Source of the DNA: Lachnospiraceae bacterium
GTDB lineage: Bacteria; Bacillota; Clostridia; Lachnospirales; Lachnospiraceae
Assembly: GCA_029227035.1 (NCBI GenBank)
Contig: JAQXZD010000115.1
Location: forward strand, 1-47,436
Direction: 5' to 3'
DNA length: 47,436 nucleotides
Each line of letters begins with the position of its first letter. Position 1 is the first letter of the stretch. Shown here piece after piece: positions 1 to 8,029 of the stretch. Position numbers and translations under genes: made by a program. Under the pieces are notes generated by a model. That model was not told the DNA's origin. It searched no databases and was given only the letters and a program-made list of their open reading frames with translations.

Positions 1-936
1 AATACGCTTGGAGATACCCACGGTGTCATAAATATTCCGAACCTGCCACGACAGGCTGGAAACCGTCTCCAGTGCTCCCGTTGCCAAAAGCATATAGGAA
101 AACAGCATACCGATGCTCAGCTCCTTCTCCAACACCATACGGCTTCCCACAACGAGAATAATAATGTTTGGCAGATATCCCATCAGAAGCTGAAGCGGAT
201 TCATAATAAACTCCAGTGCAAAGGATTTCACATTTGCAGACACGGTTTCTTTTACCTGCTTATTATATTTTTCCTACAGATGCTCCTCTGCCTTAAAAGT
301 CTTAATCAGCCCTAATCCACCGACCAGATCCACAAACAGGGCATTTGCTTTTCCTTCTGCCACGGAACGCTTCTGCCCCAGTCTGGCGATTGGCTTTCCG
401 GTCAGAAACTGCAGTACCGCAAGCACCGGAACGATACTGAATCCTATCAATGTAAGCTTCCAGTTGATCACAAAGCAGGCTGCCATATAAACGAAAAAAG
501 TGACTATTCCGGCAAGCTGCCAGGTCATAAATGTCGTAATCTGACCGACCAGACTGTTCAGATCGCCATTGATTCTTGAAATGACATCTCCCAGCTTTTT
601 ATTATCCAGCCACCGCATGCTGGCTCTTGTTATCTTTTGATATGTATGCAGACGCAGACGCCGGACAAAACTTTCGCTCAGGTAATTTACCCGGTAGTTC
701 ACCTGATACTCCGCAATCAGATGCAGAACCTGCATCAATACCAGAATCAGTATAAACATGCCAAAGCGCTCAAACTCCAGAGCCGTTATGGCATCTGTCA
801 GATTTCCGACCGTATAGTTGATATAAGCAACCAGTCCCTGATTCAGAATCAGGAAAAACAGTGCCACCCGCAACGCCGGTATGTAATCCTTATTAATGGA
901 CATAAATCTCTTCAGCACGCGTTGAAATTCTTTCAT
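1..936 (-). pseudogene. ABC exporter membrane domain, in-frame stop, runs off the window
   Basis: This is the N-terminal part of a type 1 ABC exporter subunit (fused membrane and ATPase domains). The start at 936 is preceded by an AAAAGGAG ribosome binding site. The first 220 residues carry several hydrophobic helices and the coupling-helix region typical of the family. A TAG codon at 274-276 follows the residues EEHL. The same frame then stays open to base 1 with family-typical sequence, including EKYNKQVKET and VGSRMVLEKELSIGMLF. One base change (CAG to TAG) would explain the stop. The ATPase half lies outside the window, so the substrate cannot be predicted. The gene is either inactivated or the stop is a sequencing error. 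I see no recoding signal. Confidence 0.75.
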
Positions 937-1121
937 AAGATACTCCTTTTCTCCTGTAATTTTCTATCCCACGTAACTCACCACATTATAGCAATATTAT
1001 CGTCTTTTTTCTTTAATATTTTCTTAAATCTCCATGTGGTCCTATTCTTTCTTTTTCTTTTGGTTCTATACACATATCCAGTTGTTGTTATACAATTACT
1101 GAAATGAAAGGATGATGCATT

Positions 1122-1727
1122 ATGGCAAAAATACTTTATGTCTATAACAATCAGGTGTATGCCAATATCACCAACCAATGTGATTGCGCCTGTACATTCT
1201 GCATCCGCCAGCAGTTTGACGGAGTCGGGGATGCCGATACTTTATGGCATAAGACAGACCCAACGCTTGAAGAAATCATTGCCGCAATAGATGCCTTTGA
1301 CTTCTCCGGCTATAAAGAATTTGTATTCTGCGGTTATGGAGAACCAACCTGCGCACTGGACAATCTCATTGCATCCGCACGCTATATCAAGGAAAAAACC
1401 GGACTGCCGATTCGCGTCAATTCCAACGGACTTGGCAATCTTTTTCACCATCGCGATATCGTTCCGGAGCTGTCCACAGTCGTTGACAGTATCTCCATCA
1501 GTCTGAACGCTCCAAACGCGGAGGAATACGATAAAGTAACCCGGCCCTCTTTTCCTCATGCTTATGATGCAATGCTGGATTTTGCAGAGGAGTGTGGCAG
1601 ACTCATTCCACACACCCAGCTTTCTATTGTAGATATTCTTTCTCCGGAAGATATCAGGACATGCCAGAAGATTGCCGACGAACGCGGCGTACATCTAAAG
1701 ATTCGACCATTTGAAAAGAGTGAATAA
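1122..1727 (+). CDS. Small radical SAM protein of the TatD-linked type
   Basis: This is a 201-residue radical SAM enzyme. The cluster-binding CxxxCxxC motif reads CDCACTFC near residues 21-28 and is followed by IRQ. The glycine-rich FCGYGEPT segment near residue 69 is the usual S-adenosylmethionine-binding stretch. The protein ends soon after the barrel core, with no SPASM or other auxiliary cluster domain. That compact form, and the opening around NITNQC, resembles the family often found beside TatD nucleases, although no tatD is present here. The ATG start has the binding site GAAAGGATG upstream. It is transcribed alone, divergently from the ABC exporter, and ends in a strong terminator. 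The substrate is unknown. Radical SAM membership is secure; the subfamily is a guess. Confidence 0.8.
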   Translation: MAKILYVYNNQVYANITNQCDCACTFCIRQQFDGVGDADTLWHKTDPTLEEIIAAIDAFDFSGYKEFVFCGYGEPTCALDNLIASARYIKEKTGLPIRVNSNGLGNLFHHRDIVPELSTVVDSISISLNAPNAEEYDKVTRPSFPHAYDAMLDFAEECGRLIPHTQLSIVDILSPEDIRTCQKIADERGVHLKIRPFEKSE

Positions 1728-1765
1728 AAAAGGGGACCGTACCTGAGTGATACGGTCTCCTTTTT
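1727..1765. terminator. Bidirectional intrinsic terminator
   Basis: A 15-bp stem with one G-T pair (AAAAAGGGGACCGTA against TACGGTCTCCTTTTT) encloses a 9-base loop. It lies between the convergent radical SAM gene and cysK. Runs of A and T on both sides let it work in either direction. Confidence 0.85.
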
Positions 1766-1791
1766 AAACCTCTGCTTTTATTGTTCCTGAT

Positions 1792-2724
1792 TTAGCCCTT
1801 AAACAGATCCGTGGAATAATAACGATCTCCGCTATCCGGAAGGAGTGTAACAATTGTCTTTCCCTTGAATTCCGGTCTCTTTGCTACCTGGATTGCCGCA
1901 GCAAGCGCTGCTCCGGAAGAAATACCAACCAGAACTCCCTCCTCCTTTGCAATCAGCTTGCCATACTCGAAGGAATCCTCATTAGATATCGGAATAATCT
2001 CGTCATATACCTCTGTATTCAGTGCGTTTGGAATAAAGCCTGCGCCGATTCCCTGAATCTTGTGCGGTCCTGCCTGACCGGTAGACAATACTGCTGAAGC
2101 CTCCGGCTCAACCGCTACAACCTTCACATTTGGATTCTTGCTCTTTAAATACTCTCCGGTTCCGGTAATTGTTCCTCCGGTTCCGACTCCTGCTACAAAT
2201 GCATCCACATTTCCATCTGTATCTTCCCAGATTTCAGGACCTGTGGTTTTTCTGTGTGCTGCCGGATTTGCCGGATTATCAAACTGTGCCGGAATGAAAC
2301 TGTCCTGAATCTCCTTATGCAGTTCATCTGCTTTTGCAATGGCACCCTTCATACCCTTGCTTCCATCGGAAAGTACCAGCTCAGCTCCATATGCCTTGAT
2401 AATATTGCGGCGCTCAATACTCATCGTCTCTGGAAGAACAATGATCAACCGATATCCCTTTGCTGCTGCGATTGCAGCAAGTCCGATTCCTGTATTACCT
2501 GAGGTCGGTTCAATAATCGTGGAGCCCGGCTTTAACAAACCGTCTGCCTCTGCCTGCTCAATCATTTCCTTTGCGATACGATCCTTTACGGAACCTGCCG
2601 GATTAAAGTATTCCAGCTTTGCCAGAAGCCGCGCTTCCAGACCGAATTTCTTCTCAATGTGTGTCAGCTCCACAAGCGGTGTATTTCCGATTAATCCTAA
2701 TGTTCCTTCATAAATATGTGCCAT
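1792..2724 (-). CDS. cysK: Cysteine synthase A (O-acetylserine sulfhydrylase)
   Basis: This 310-residue PLP enzyme makes cysteine from O-acetylserine and sulfide in the cytoplasm. The PLP lysine is K47 in NPAGSVKDR. The substrate loop is TSGNTG at 74-79, and the phosphate-binding loop is GTGGT at 181-185. Length and motifs match the CysK family. The start has an ideal site (GAAGGAGGATATTAAA before ATG). It has its own promoter, TTGACA at 2838-2843 and TATATT at 2815-2820, with a 17-bp spacer. A 12-bp motif shared with the iscR promoter lies just downstream. It would supply cysteine to the IscS desulfurase encoded next door, which fits common sulfur-responsive control. CysM is less likely given the sequence. 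Confidence 0.93.
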   Translation of the reverse strand: MAHIYEGTLGLIGNTPLVELTHIEKKFGLEARLLAKLEYFNPAGSVKDRIAKEMIEQAEADGLLKPGSTIIEPTSGNTGIGLAAIAAAKGYRLIIVLPETMSIERRNIIKAYGAELVLSDGSKGMKGAIAKADELHKEIQDSFIPAQFDNPANPAAHRKTTGPEIWEDTDGNVDAFVAGVGTGGTITGTGEYLKSKNPNVKVVAVEPEASAVLSTGQAGPHKIQGIGAGFIPNALNTEVYDEIIPISNEDSFEYGKLIAKEEGVLVGISSGAALAAAIQVAKRPEFKGKTIVTLLPDSGDRYYSTDLFKG

Positions 2725-2788
2725 TTTAATATCCTCCTTCTATGCTCATAATTTCGTTTTGTTATCAACCCCCGATAACCATACTGTA

Positions 2789-2843
2789 TTAGTAGGAATT
2801 TATGTGTTGTATTGAATATACACCTAAAAGATGCAACTGTCAA
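2789..2843 (-). promoter_or_regulatory. cysK promoter with Rrf2-type operator candidate
   Basis: The -35 TTGACA (2838-2843) and -10 TATATT (2815-2820) are 17 bp apart. The 12-mer TTAGTAGGAATT occupies 2789-2800 (plus orientation), just after the predicted start of transcription. The same 12-mer lies in the same position at the iscR promoter. Binding by an Rrf2 regulator such as IscR or CymR is inferred. Confidence 0.65.
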
Positions 2844-2861
2844 CTACTTTTTCGTTTTTCG

Positions 2862-3056
2862 TAACTATTCAGAACCCCTTAGAATAAGATGAATAGATTC
2901 GTCATGCTTGCATGTAAGAAGCTATTTATCTTATTTGTAAGGTGGCTCGAATAGAGTCACCGCCCCCAATATGAGCATTTTTAGTCCTGAAGGGACGAGA
3001 AAGCACTCGTAGAGAGTGCGGAAATGCGAATGTTGGGGTTGGGTTCTGAATAGTTA
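2862..3056 (+). repeat. Structured inverted-repeat element A, candidate ncRNA or miniature mobile element
   Basis: The ends form a perfect 16-bp inverted repeat: TAACTATTCAGAACCC at 2862-2877, its complement at 3041-3056. Inside are a 14-bp stem (2883-2896 with 2922-2935) enclosing CATGC-TT-GCATG-TAAG; a GGTGGCTC hairpin at 2941-2961; and a long stem 2964-2972/3030-3038 continued by GCATTT/AAATGC and holding two small hairpins (GTCC/GGAC and GCACTC/GAGTGC). Three stems each contain one pair that is G-U only on the plus strand and A-C on the minus strand, so a plus-strand RNA is favoured. The right end includes the mnmA stop codon. A related element lies at about 6391-6590. I recognise no named RNA family. 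Confidence 0.7.
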
Positions 3057-4133
3057 TGTTTTTTCTATGGTTCCGCCGCAAAGGATATAATCATCCTGAT
3101 AAAAAACTGCCGCCTGTCCGGGCGTCATGGCGCGCTGCGGTTCTTCAAATTCGCAGCGCAGGGTTCCGTCCCCGCATGGATAAAGCATGCACGGTGCACC
3201 GGCATGGGAATACCGCACCTTTCCGATTGCGGCAACCGGTGCTGTCAGTGTCTCCTGTGCCATATAATTTACATTGTCTACATAACACACGCGATTGAAC
3301 AGACTTTGGGACTGACAGAGCACCACTTCATTGGTCTCCGGTCGCAGTTCCTTTACAAAAAGCGGTGTCTGTGAAGAAATCCCCAGTCCTTTTCGCTGTC
3401 CGATTGTATAGTGAATGAGCCCCCTGTGCTGTCCAAGTATCTGCCCGGTCTCATCCACAAAGTTGCCCGGTCTGCTCTCACGCCCGGTCTCCCGCGTGAT
3501 AAATCCCGCGTAATCATGATCCGGTACGAAACAGATGTCCTGGCTGTCCTGCTTTGACGCAACCGGAAGCCCGATTTTCTCCGCAATCTCACGGATTTGC
3601 GGCTTCGTATATTCGCCCACCGGCATCAGAGTATGCATGAGCTGCTGCTGCGTCAGGTTATACAGGGCATAGGTCTGATCTTTTGCCGCTGTCACCGAAT
3701 TTCGAATACTGTATCGTCCGTTTGAAAGGCGGGTAATCCTTGCATAATGCCCCGTTGCAATATAATCCGCACCGATTTCCATTGAACGCTTCAGCAGGGA
3801 TTCCCACTTGACATAGCGGTTGCAGGCAATGCATGGATTCGGAGTCCGCGCTTTCTCGTATTCCGACACAAAATAGTCGATAACCGCTCTCTGAAAATCC
3901 GCTTTGAAATTCATGACGTAATACGGAATCGACAACTTCTCGGCCACTCTTCTTGCATCCTCTACCGCCGACAGACCGCAGCAGCCGCCCTCCTGCGACT
4001 GTGTAAACACATCCTGGTCCTGCCATATCTGCATGGTAACTCCGATGACGTCATATCCCTGCTCCTTAAGCAGATATGCAGCCACCGACGAATCCACGCC
4101 TCCGGACATTCCTACCACTACTTTTTCTTTCAT
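3054..4133 (-). CDS. mnmA: tRNA-specific 2-thiouridylase
   Basis: MnmA adds sulfur to the wobble uridine of Lys, Glu and Gln tRNAs, using persulfide sulfur that begins with a cysteine desulfurase. The PP-loop is GMSGGVDSS at 8-16. The two catalytic cysteines are C101 (in NPCIACN) and C201 (in SQDICFV). The 359-residue length is normal. The open frame extends 74 codons further upstream, but that stretch overlaps iscU and is unlike the family, so I start at MKEKVVVG. The ribosome binding site is weak. It is the last gene of the isc operon, giving the desulfurase a direct client. The stop codon lies in the terminal repeat of element A. Confidence 0.92.
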   Translation of the reverse strand: MKEKVVVGMSGGVDSSVAAYLLKEQGYDVIGVTMQIWQDQDVFTQSQEGGCCGLSAVEDARRVAEKLSIPYYVMNFKADFQRAVIDYFVSEYEKARTPNPCIACNRYVKWESLLKRSMEIGADYIATGHYARITRLSNGRYSIRNSVTAAKDQTYALYNLTQQQLMHTLMPVGEYTKPQIREIAEKIGLPVASKQDSQDICFVPDHDYAGFITRETGRESRPGNFVDETGQILGQHRGLIHYTIGQRKGLGISSQTPLFVKELRPETNEVVLCQSQSLFNRVCYVDNVNYMAQETLTAPVAAIGKVRYSHAGAPCMLYPCGDGTLRCEFEEPQRAMTPGQAAVFYQDDYILCGGTIEKT

Positions 4134-4148
4134 ACCACATACACAAAT

Positions 4149-4180
4149 GCGCCAAGAAACACATATGCATTTCCTGGCGC
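4149..4180 (-). other. Intercistronic hairpin between iscU and mnmA
   Basis: An 11-bp stem (4149-4159 with 4170-4180) has one G-U pair when read as the minus-strand transcript and an A-C mismatch on the other strand. It ends 15 bases before the mnmA start. There is no strong U-run, so mRNA processing or translational control fits better than a full terminator. Confidence 0.55.
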
Positions 4181-4188
4181 AGTCCTTT

Positions 4189-4632
4189 CTAATATACTTC
4201 TTCCGGAGCTTCTTCTTTTTCCCCGATATCGTTGACCGGCTTTTCCAGTCCCTCGATATGGATATGATTCTTTTCTGCGTAATCCCATAACGCAGCATGA
4301 ATCGCTTCCTCCGCCAACAAAGAACAGTGTACCTTGACAGGTGGCAGTCCGTCAAGTGCTTCCATCACCGCTTTATTGGTTACTTCCAATGCCTCCTGTA
4401 TGGTCTTGCCTTTTACAAGCTCGGTTGCCATACTGCTTGTTGCCACGGCCGCTCCGCATCCGAAAGTCTTGAATTTTGCCTCCCGGATAACTCCGTTGTC
4501 ATCAATATCCAGATACATCCGCATGATGTCTCCACACTTTGCATTGCCTACTGTTCCAACTCCGCTTGGGTTCTCCATCTCGCCCACATTACGCGGATTA
4601 CTAAAATGATCCATTACTTTTTCACTATACAT
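4189..4632 (-). CDS. iscU: Iron-sulfur cluster scaffold IscU/NifU
   Basis: This 147-residue scaffold protein assembles Fe-S clusters from iron and IscS-derived sulfur. The three cluster cysteines are C33 (KCGD), C59 (FGCGAA) and C103 (VHCSLL). The C-terminal extension, rich in glutamate, is longer than minimal IscU and typical of clostridial NifU-like forms. Its start overlaps the 3' end of iscS by 8 bases, so translation is probably coupled. GGAGAACAGCA precedes the ATG. Neighbours IscS and MnmA suggest that one sulfur source serves both cluster assembly and tRNA thiolation. Confidence 0.93.
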   Translation of the reverse strand: MYSEKVMDHFSNPRNVGEMENPSGVGTVGNAKCGDIMRMYLDIDDNGVIREAKFKTFGCGAAVATSSMATELVKGKTIQEALEVTNKAVMEALDGLPPVKVHCSLLAEEAIHAALWDYAEKNHIHIEGLEKPVNDIGEKEEAPEEVY

Positions 4633-5815
4633 TGCTGTTCTCCTTTTTCATAAAATCTTCGTATAAAGGTGACATGCTGCGCAAACGTTCAATAATCTTT
4701 TTCAGCGTGTCCACGGTATAATCGATCTCTTCCAGGGTTGTCTCCTCCGAGAGTGTCAGACGCAGGCTTCCGTGTGCAATCTCATGCGGAAGGCCGATTG
4801 CCAGAAGTACATGAGAAGGATCCAGGGAACCGGATGTACATGCTGAGCCGCTGCTTCCGCAGATTCCCGCCTGATCCAGAAGAATCAGCATGGACTCTCC
4901 CTCTATAAAACGGAAGCAGAAATTCGCGTTATTCGGAAGTCTCTTCTGCGGATCGCCGTTCAGACGGCTATACGGAATCTCCTCCAACACGCGCTGAATC
5001 AAATGATCCCGAAGTTTTCTTTCCTGTTCATTATTTTTCTCCATATTGCGGGCCGATATCTCTGCCGCTTTTCCGATTCCGACGATACCCGGCACATTAT
5101 GCGTTCCGGCACGTCTCTGCCGCTCCTGCGCTCCGCCGTGGATAAAGGAGCGAATCTGTACTCCTTTTCGGATATACATGATGCCGATTCCCTTCGGTCC
5201 GTTTATCTTATGACCGCTGGCACTGAGCATATCGATATTCATCTCATCCACATTCAGCGGAATATGGGCAAAAGCCTGTACCGCATCCGTGTGAAATAAA
5301 ACGCCGTGCTTGCGGGCAATGGCACCAATCTCTTTTAATGGCTGAATCGTACCAATCTCATTATTTGCCGCCATCACGGAAATCAGAATTGTGTCCGGGC
5401 GGATGGCCGCTTCCAGCTCATCCAGCCGGATGGTTCCGTTCTCATCCACATCCACATAGGTCACTTCATATCCCTGTTTTTCCAGCCACTCTGCAGTGTG
5501 GAGAATGGCATGATGTTCAATTTTTGATGTAATGATATGCTTTCCCTTTTTTCCATAAGCCTCTGCGGTGGCTTTCAGCGCCCAGTTATCAGACTCACTT
5601 CCGCCGCCCGTAAAATAAATTTCCTCCGCATTTGCTCCAATGACTTTCGCCACACGCTCTCTCGCCTCTGCCACAGCTTTTGCGGTCTCGCCTGCGAAGC
5701 TGTATAAAGCTGACGGATTTCCGTAATGTTCCGTAAAATACGGAAGCATCTCGGATAATACTTCCGGATTTACCTTTGTTGTTGCTGCATTATCTAAATA
5801 AATCATTTTATCCAT
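4625..5815 (-). CDS. iscS: Cysteine desulfurase IscS/NifS
   Basis: This PLP enzyme converts cysteine to alanine and a protein persulfide. The Schiff-base lysine is K203 in SASGHKINGPKG. The catalytic loop cysteine is C326 in GSSGSACTSG, whose length fits the class I (IscS/NifS) type. H101, in EHHAI, is the usual PLP-stacking histidine. At 396 residues it is full length. It lies between iscR and iscU in one operon, with a 48-base gap to iscR. It should feed both IscU and MnmA. Confidence 0.93.
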   Translation of the reverse strand: MDKMIYLDNAATTKVNPEVLSEMLPYFTEHYGNPSALYSFAGETAKAVAEARERVAKVIGANAEEIYFTGGGSESDNWALKATAEAYGKKGKHIITSKIEHHAILHTAEWLEKQGYEVTYVDVDENGTIRLDELEAAIRPDTILISVMAANNEIGTIQPLKEIGAIARKHGVLFHTDAVQAFAHIPLNVDEMNIDMLSASGHKINGPKGIGIMYIRKGVQIRSFIHGGAQERQRRAGTHNVPGIVGIGKAAEISARNMEKNNEQERKLRDHLIQRVLEEIPYSRLNGDPQKRLPNNANFCFRFIEGESMLILLDQAGICGSSGSACTSGSLDPSHVLLAIGLPHEIAHGSLRLTLSEETTLEEIDYTVDTLKKIIERLRSMSPLYEDFMKKENSNV

Positions 5816-5863
5816 CTCTTTTCTTTTTTATTGTCTGTTCAGAACTCTTCCCAACATTTGCAC

Positions 5864-6298
5864 TTATATCACATAATCTTCAGTCTTCTCTTGCTGCCAG
5901 TCCAGCAAATCCTGTAATGTCGTGTTATCCACAACATTTCTGACCGCTTCATCTATCTTCTTCCATAAAATCACGGTAACACAGGCATCCTGCCGCTCAC
6001 AGTTGATTTCATCGTCCTCGATGCAGGTTACCGGTGCCAATGAACCTTCCGTCAAACGAAGAATCATACCAACCGTATAATCTTTCGGCTCCTTGCTGAG
6101 CAGATAACCTCCCTGTGCTCCCCGCACGCTTTTGACGTAACCGGCGCGGTTCAAAACGGAGATAATCTGCTCCAGATATTTGTCTGAGATTCCCTGCCTG
6201 TTAGCAATATCCTTCAAACTGATCGGAGATCCTGTATAATTTGATGCAAGATCAAGCATCATCCTGAGCGCATACCGTCCCTTTGTTGAAATCTTCAT
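5864..6298 (-). CDS. iscR: Rrf2-family Fe-S regulator IscR
   Basis: This 144-residue winged-helix repressor is the first gene of the isc operon. The N-terminal MKISTKGRYALR and the recognition segment YLEQIISVLNRAGYV with SVRGAQGGY are classic for the Rrf2 family. Three cysteines, C92, C100 and C106, are placed like the cluster ligands of IscR. It therefore probably senses Fe-S status and represses its own operon. The cysteine regulator CymR belongs to the same family but normally lacks these cysteines. The operon position supports IscR. A shared motif also suggests that it acts on cysK. Confidence 0.88.
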   Translation of the reverse strand: MKISTKGRYALRMMLDLASNYTGSPISLKDIANRQGISDKYLEQIISVLNRAGYVKSVRGAQGGYLLSKEPKDYTVGMILRLTEGSLAPVTCIEDDEINCERQDACVTVILWKKIDEAVRNVVDNTTLQDLLDWQQEKTEDYVI

Positions 6299-6327
6299 AT
6301 CCGCCTCTCATTTTCACATTCATTTTT

Positions 6328-6374
6328 AATTCCTACTAAAATACTATAATATATACTTAGTATGATTTTGTCAA
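6328..6374 (-). promoter_or_regulatory. isc operon promoter and operator candidate
   Basis: TTGACA (6369-6374) and TATTAT (6346-6351) are separated by 17 bp. AATTCCTACTAA at 6328-6339 is, read on the minus strand, the same 12-mer as at cysK. A perfect palindrome ATACTTAGTAT (6353-6363) lies between the promoter boxes and may be a second contact site. Confidence 0.7.
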
Positions 6375-6390
6375 CACATTTTTATGCATA

Positions 6391-6590
6391 ACTCGAATTA
6401 TTCACAGCGGCAAAGTGAAATCTATAATTCAGGCGTCAAGCTTGCTTGTAAGCCGAATTCTTGATTTCACTTGGTGGGTGAATAGAATTCACCCACCACA
6501 CAGCCTCAGACATAAGCTGCAAAGCAGCGGCAGATGCGCATCGCGCAACTGGTCTGTGGCCTGTGATAGCTATAAACAATTCAAAATAAC
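6391..6590 (+). repeat. Structured inverted-repeat element B, related to element A
   Basis: The outer pairing is imperfect (GAATTATT at 6395 with AACAATTC at 6575; TCACAG at 6402 with CTGTGA at 6561). Inside, a stem 6416-6430/6455-6469 encloses CAAGC-TT-GCTTG-TAAG at 6437-6452. A perfect 11-bp hairpin, GGTGGGTGAAT with ATTCACCCACC, lies at 6473-6497. A branched end follows, with GCTGC-GCAGC and TGCGC-GCGCA hairpins. Order and core bases match element A, with compensating base-pair changes. With the iscR promoter, it fills most of the gene-free interval 6299-6678. The exact boundaries are uncertain. Confidence 0.6.
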
Positions 6591-6678
6591 TTAGGATTCA
6601 TTTAGTTAGAATGGATTTCTTTTATGACTTATGTTAAAATAACAGACAGCGATTACTGAAAAGAAAAGAGGATGAATT

Positions 6679-6942
6679 ATGGCAAAAGGAGCTCTTGCAA
6701 AAAATTATTGGACATTACTGATTCTGATACTTGCCGGTGTCGTACTGGGCGGATTTATCGGACAGTTAACCGCGGACATTCCCGCTTTAAGCTGGCTGAA
6801 CTACGGACGGACTTTTGGCCTGTCTTCCCCGTTGGTACTGGATCTTGGAATTCTGGTTCTCACCTTTGGTCTTACCATCAAAATTACCATTGCGGGAATC
6901 ATCGGAATTGTTCTCGCCATTATTATTTACCGGCTTATATAA
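6679..6942 (+). CDS. DUF4321 small membrane protein
   Basis: This 87-residue protein has two hydrophobic segments (about residues 10-32 and 54-86) around a short polar loop. The ending LDLGILVLTFGLTIKI, followed by a final membrane helix, matches the DUF4321 family, which is common in Clostridia and has no known function. The start has AAGAGGATGAATT before ATG. It is a single-gene unit on the plus strand, preceded by element B and a possible -10 TAAAAT at 6635-6640, and closed by a strong terminator. Confidence 0.8.
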   Translation: MAKGALAKNYWTLLILILAGVVLGGFIGQLTADIPALSWLNYGRTFGLSSPLVLDLGILVLTFGLTIKITIAGIIGIVLAIIIYRLI

Positions 6943-6983
6943 AAATTCCCGGAAACTGTTTTTACCAGTTTCCGGGAATTTTT
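6941..6983. terminator. Bidirectional intrinsic terminator
   Basis: A perfect 18-bp stem (6941-6958 with 6966-6983) with A and T tails lies between the convergent DUF4321 and lacI-type genes. It probably ends both transcripts. Confidence 0.9.
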
Positions 6984-7991
6984 TTACCCTGTAATCCGAA
7001 TCACACTCTCTGTATTTTTTAATTCAAATGGAATCATCTGGTGCAACGCCTGTTGCCCAAGATTAATCATTCCGACTAAAATTTCCATGCTTCGTTTTGC
7101 AATTTCCTCATATTCCTGACAGATTGTTACAATCTTAGGATTATAGTAATTCGCAAGAAGCGTGCCGTCGTATCCCACCATCGAGATATCTTCCGGAACC
7201 CGCAGACCTGCATCCAAAATCGCACGTATCGCACCAACTGCCATCACATCACTCATTGCAAACACCGCTGTAAGCGAACGTTCCTGCTCCAAAAGACGGT
7301 TCATTGCCTGATAGGCACTGTCACAGGAGAATCTCGCGGTTACATAACTCTGCTCATCAAACGCAATTCCATGCTTCTGAAAGCTTCGCAGACACCCCTC
7401 CTTACGTCTCCTGCTCGGTGATGATAACTGTACGTCTCCTCCGACAATCCCGATATTCCGATGCCCGTTATCATACAGATAATCAATTGCCTGCTCCGCT
7501 GCCGCAACATCATCTGTGGATACGGATGACAAATTCTCAAATCCAAGTTCGTCTCCACGGTCTGTGACAAGCACGCACGGCACATCCACATATTGGAAAT
7601 CCTGTCTGAAATTCTGCTCATTACTTCCCAGGAACAAAATTCCCAGCGGTCTGTGCTCTCTGCAAACCCGCAGTGCCTCCTGTACTTCGTTTGCATCTTC
7701 ATCCAGATAATGAACACGCAACGAGTATTTGGATTCGTCCACAATTCCCTGTGCTGCTTCAATCACATTGGAAAAAAGCATGTTCGATGTACCCTTGACA
7801 ATGATCAGAATACTCTTACTCACCGTCTGCTTGAGACACTTCGCATTATGGTTTGGCACAAAATGATTTGCCTGCACAACCTCCATAATTTTTTGTCTTG
7901 CTTCTTCACTAACATCTCTTCGTCCGTTGAGCACTCTTGAAACTGTACTGACCGAATATCCGGCCTCATTCGCAATATCAATAATTGTCAT
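6984..7991 (-). CDS. LacI-family sugar-responsive repressor
   Basis: This 335-residue regulator has the helix-turn-helix TIIDIANEAGYSVSTVSRVL at the N-terminus. The hinge-helix region follows near residues 45-58, then a periplasmic-binding-protein-like effector domain with the typical VGYDGT stretch near residue 273. It is the last gene of the sugar transporter operon, 38 bases after the second permease, so it is probably co-transcribed with its targets. The likely binding sites are the palindromes at 11312-11361, giving negative autoregulation relieved by sugar. The effector cannot be named. Confidence 0.9.
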   Translation of the reverse strand: MTIIDIANEAGYSVSTVSRVLNGRRDVSEEARQKIMEVVQANHFVPNHNAKCLKQTVSKSILIIVKGTSNMLFSNVIEAAQGIVDESKYSLRVHYLDEDANEVQEALRVCREHRPLGILFLGSNEQNFRQDFQYVDVPCVLVTDRGDELGFENLSSVSTDDVAAAEQAIDYLYDNGHRNIGIVGGDVQLSSPSRRRKEGCLRSFQKHGIAFDEQSYVTARFSCDSAYQAMNRLLEQERSLTAVFAMSDVMAVGAIRAILDAGLRVPEDISMVGYDGTLLANYYNPKIVTICQEYEEIAKRSMEILVGMINLGQQALHQMIPFELKNTESVIRITG

Positions 7992-8029
7992 AGCTTCTCT
8001 CCTACTGCTTTAGATCCTTACGTCCGCTA

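Noticed and set aside
274-276. Programmed readthrough or pyrrolysine at TAG
   Set aside because: No recoding element or pyrrolysine genes are visible and other proteins of this type do not use it. A mutation or sequencing error is simpler.
637-1107. Plus-strand open frame opposite the ABC exporter
   Set aside because: It lies antisense to family-typical coding sequence and its product has low-complexity hydrophobic content with no family resemblance.
4134-4355. 74-codon N-terminal extension of mnmA
   Set aside because: It overlaps iscU, is rich in Arg, Lys and Cys unlike MnmA, and the family start motif begins exactly at MKEKVVVG.
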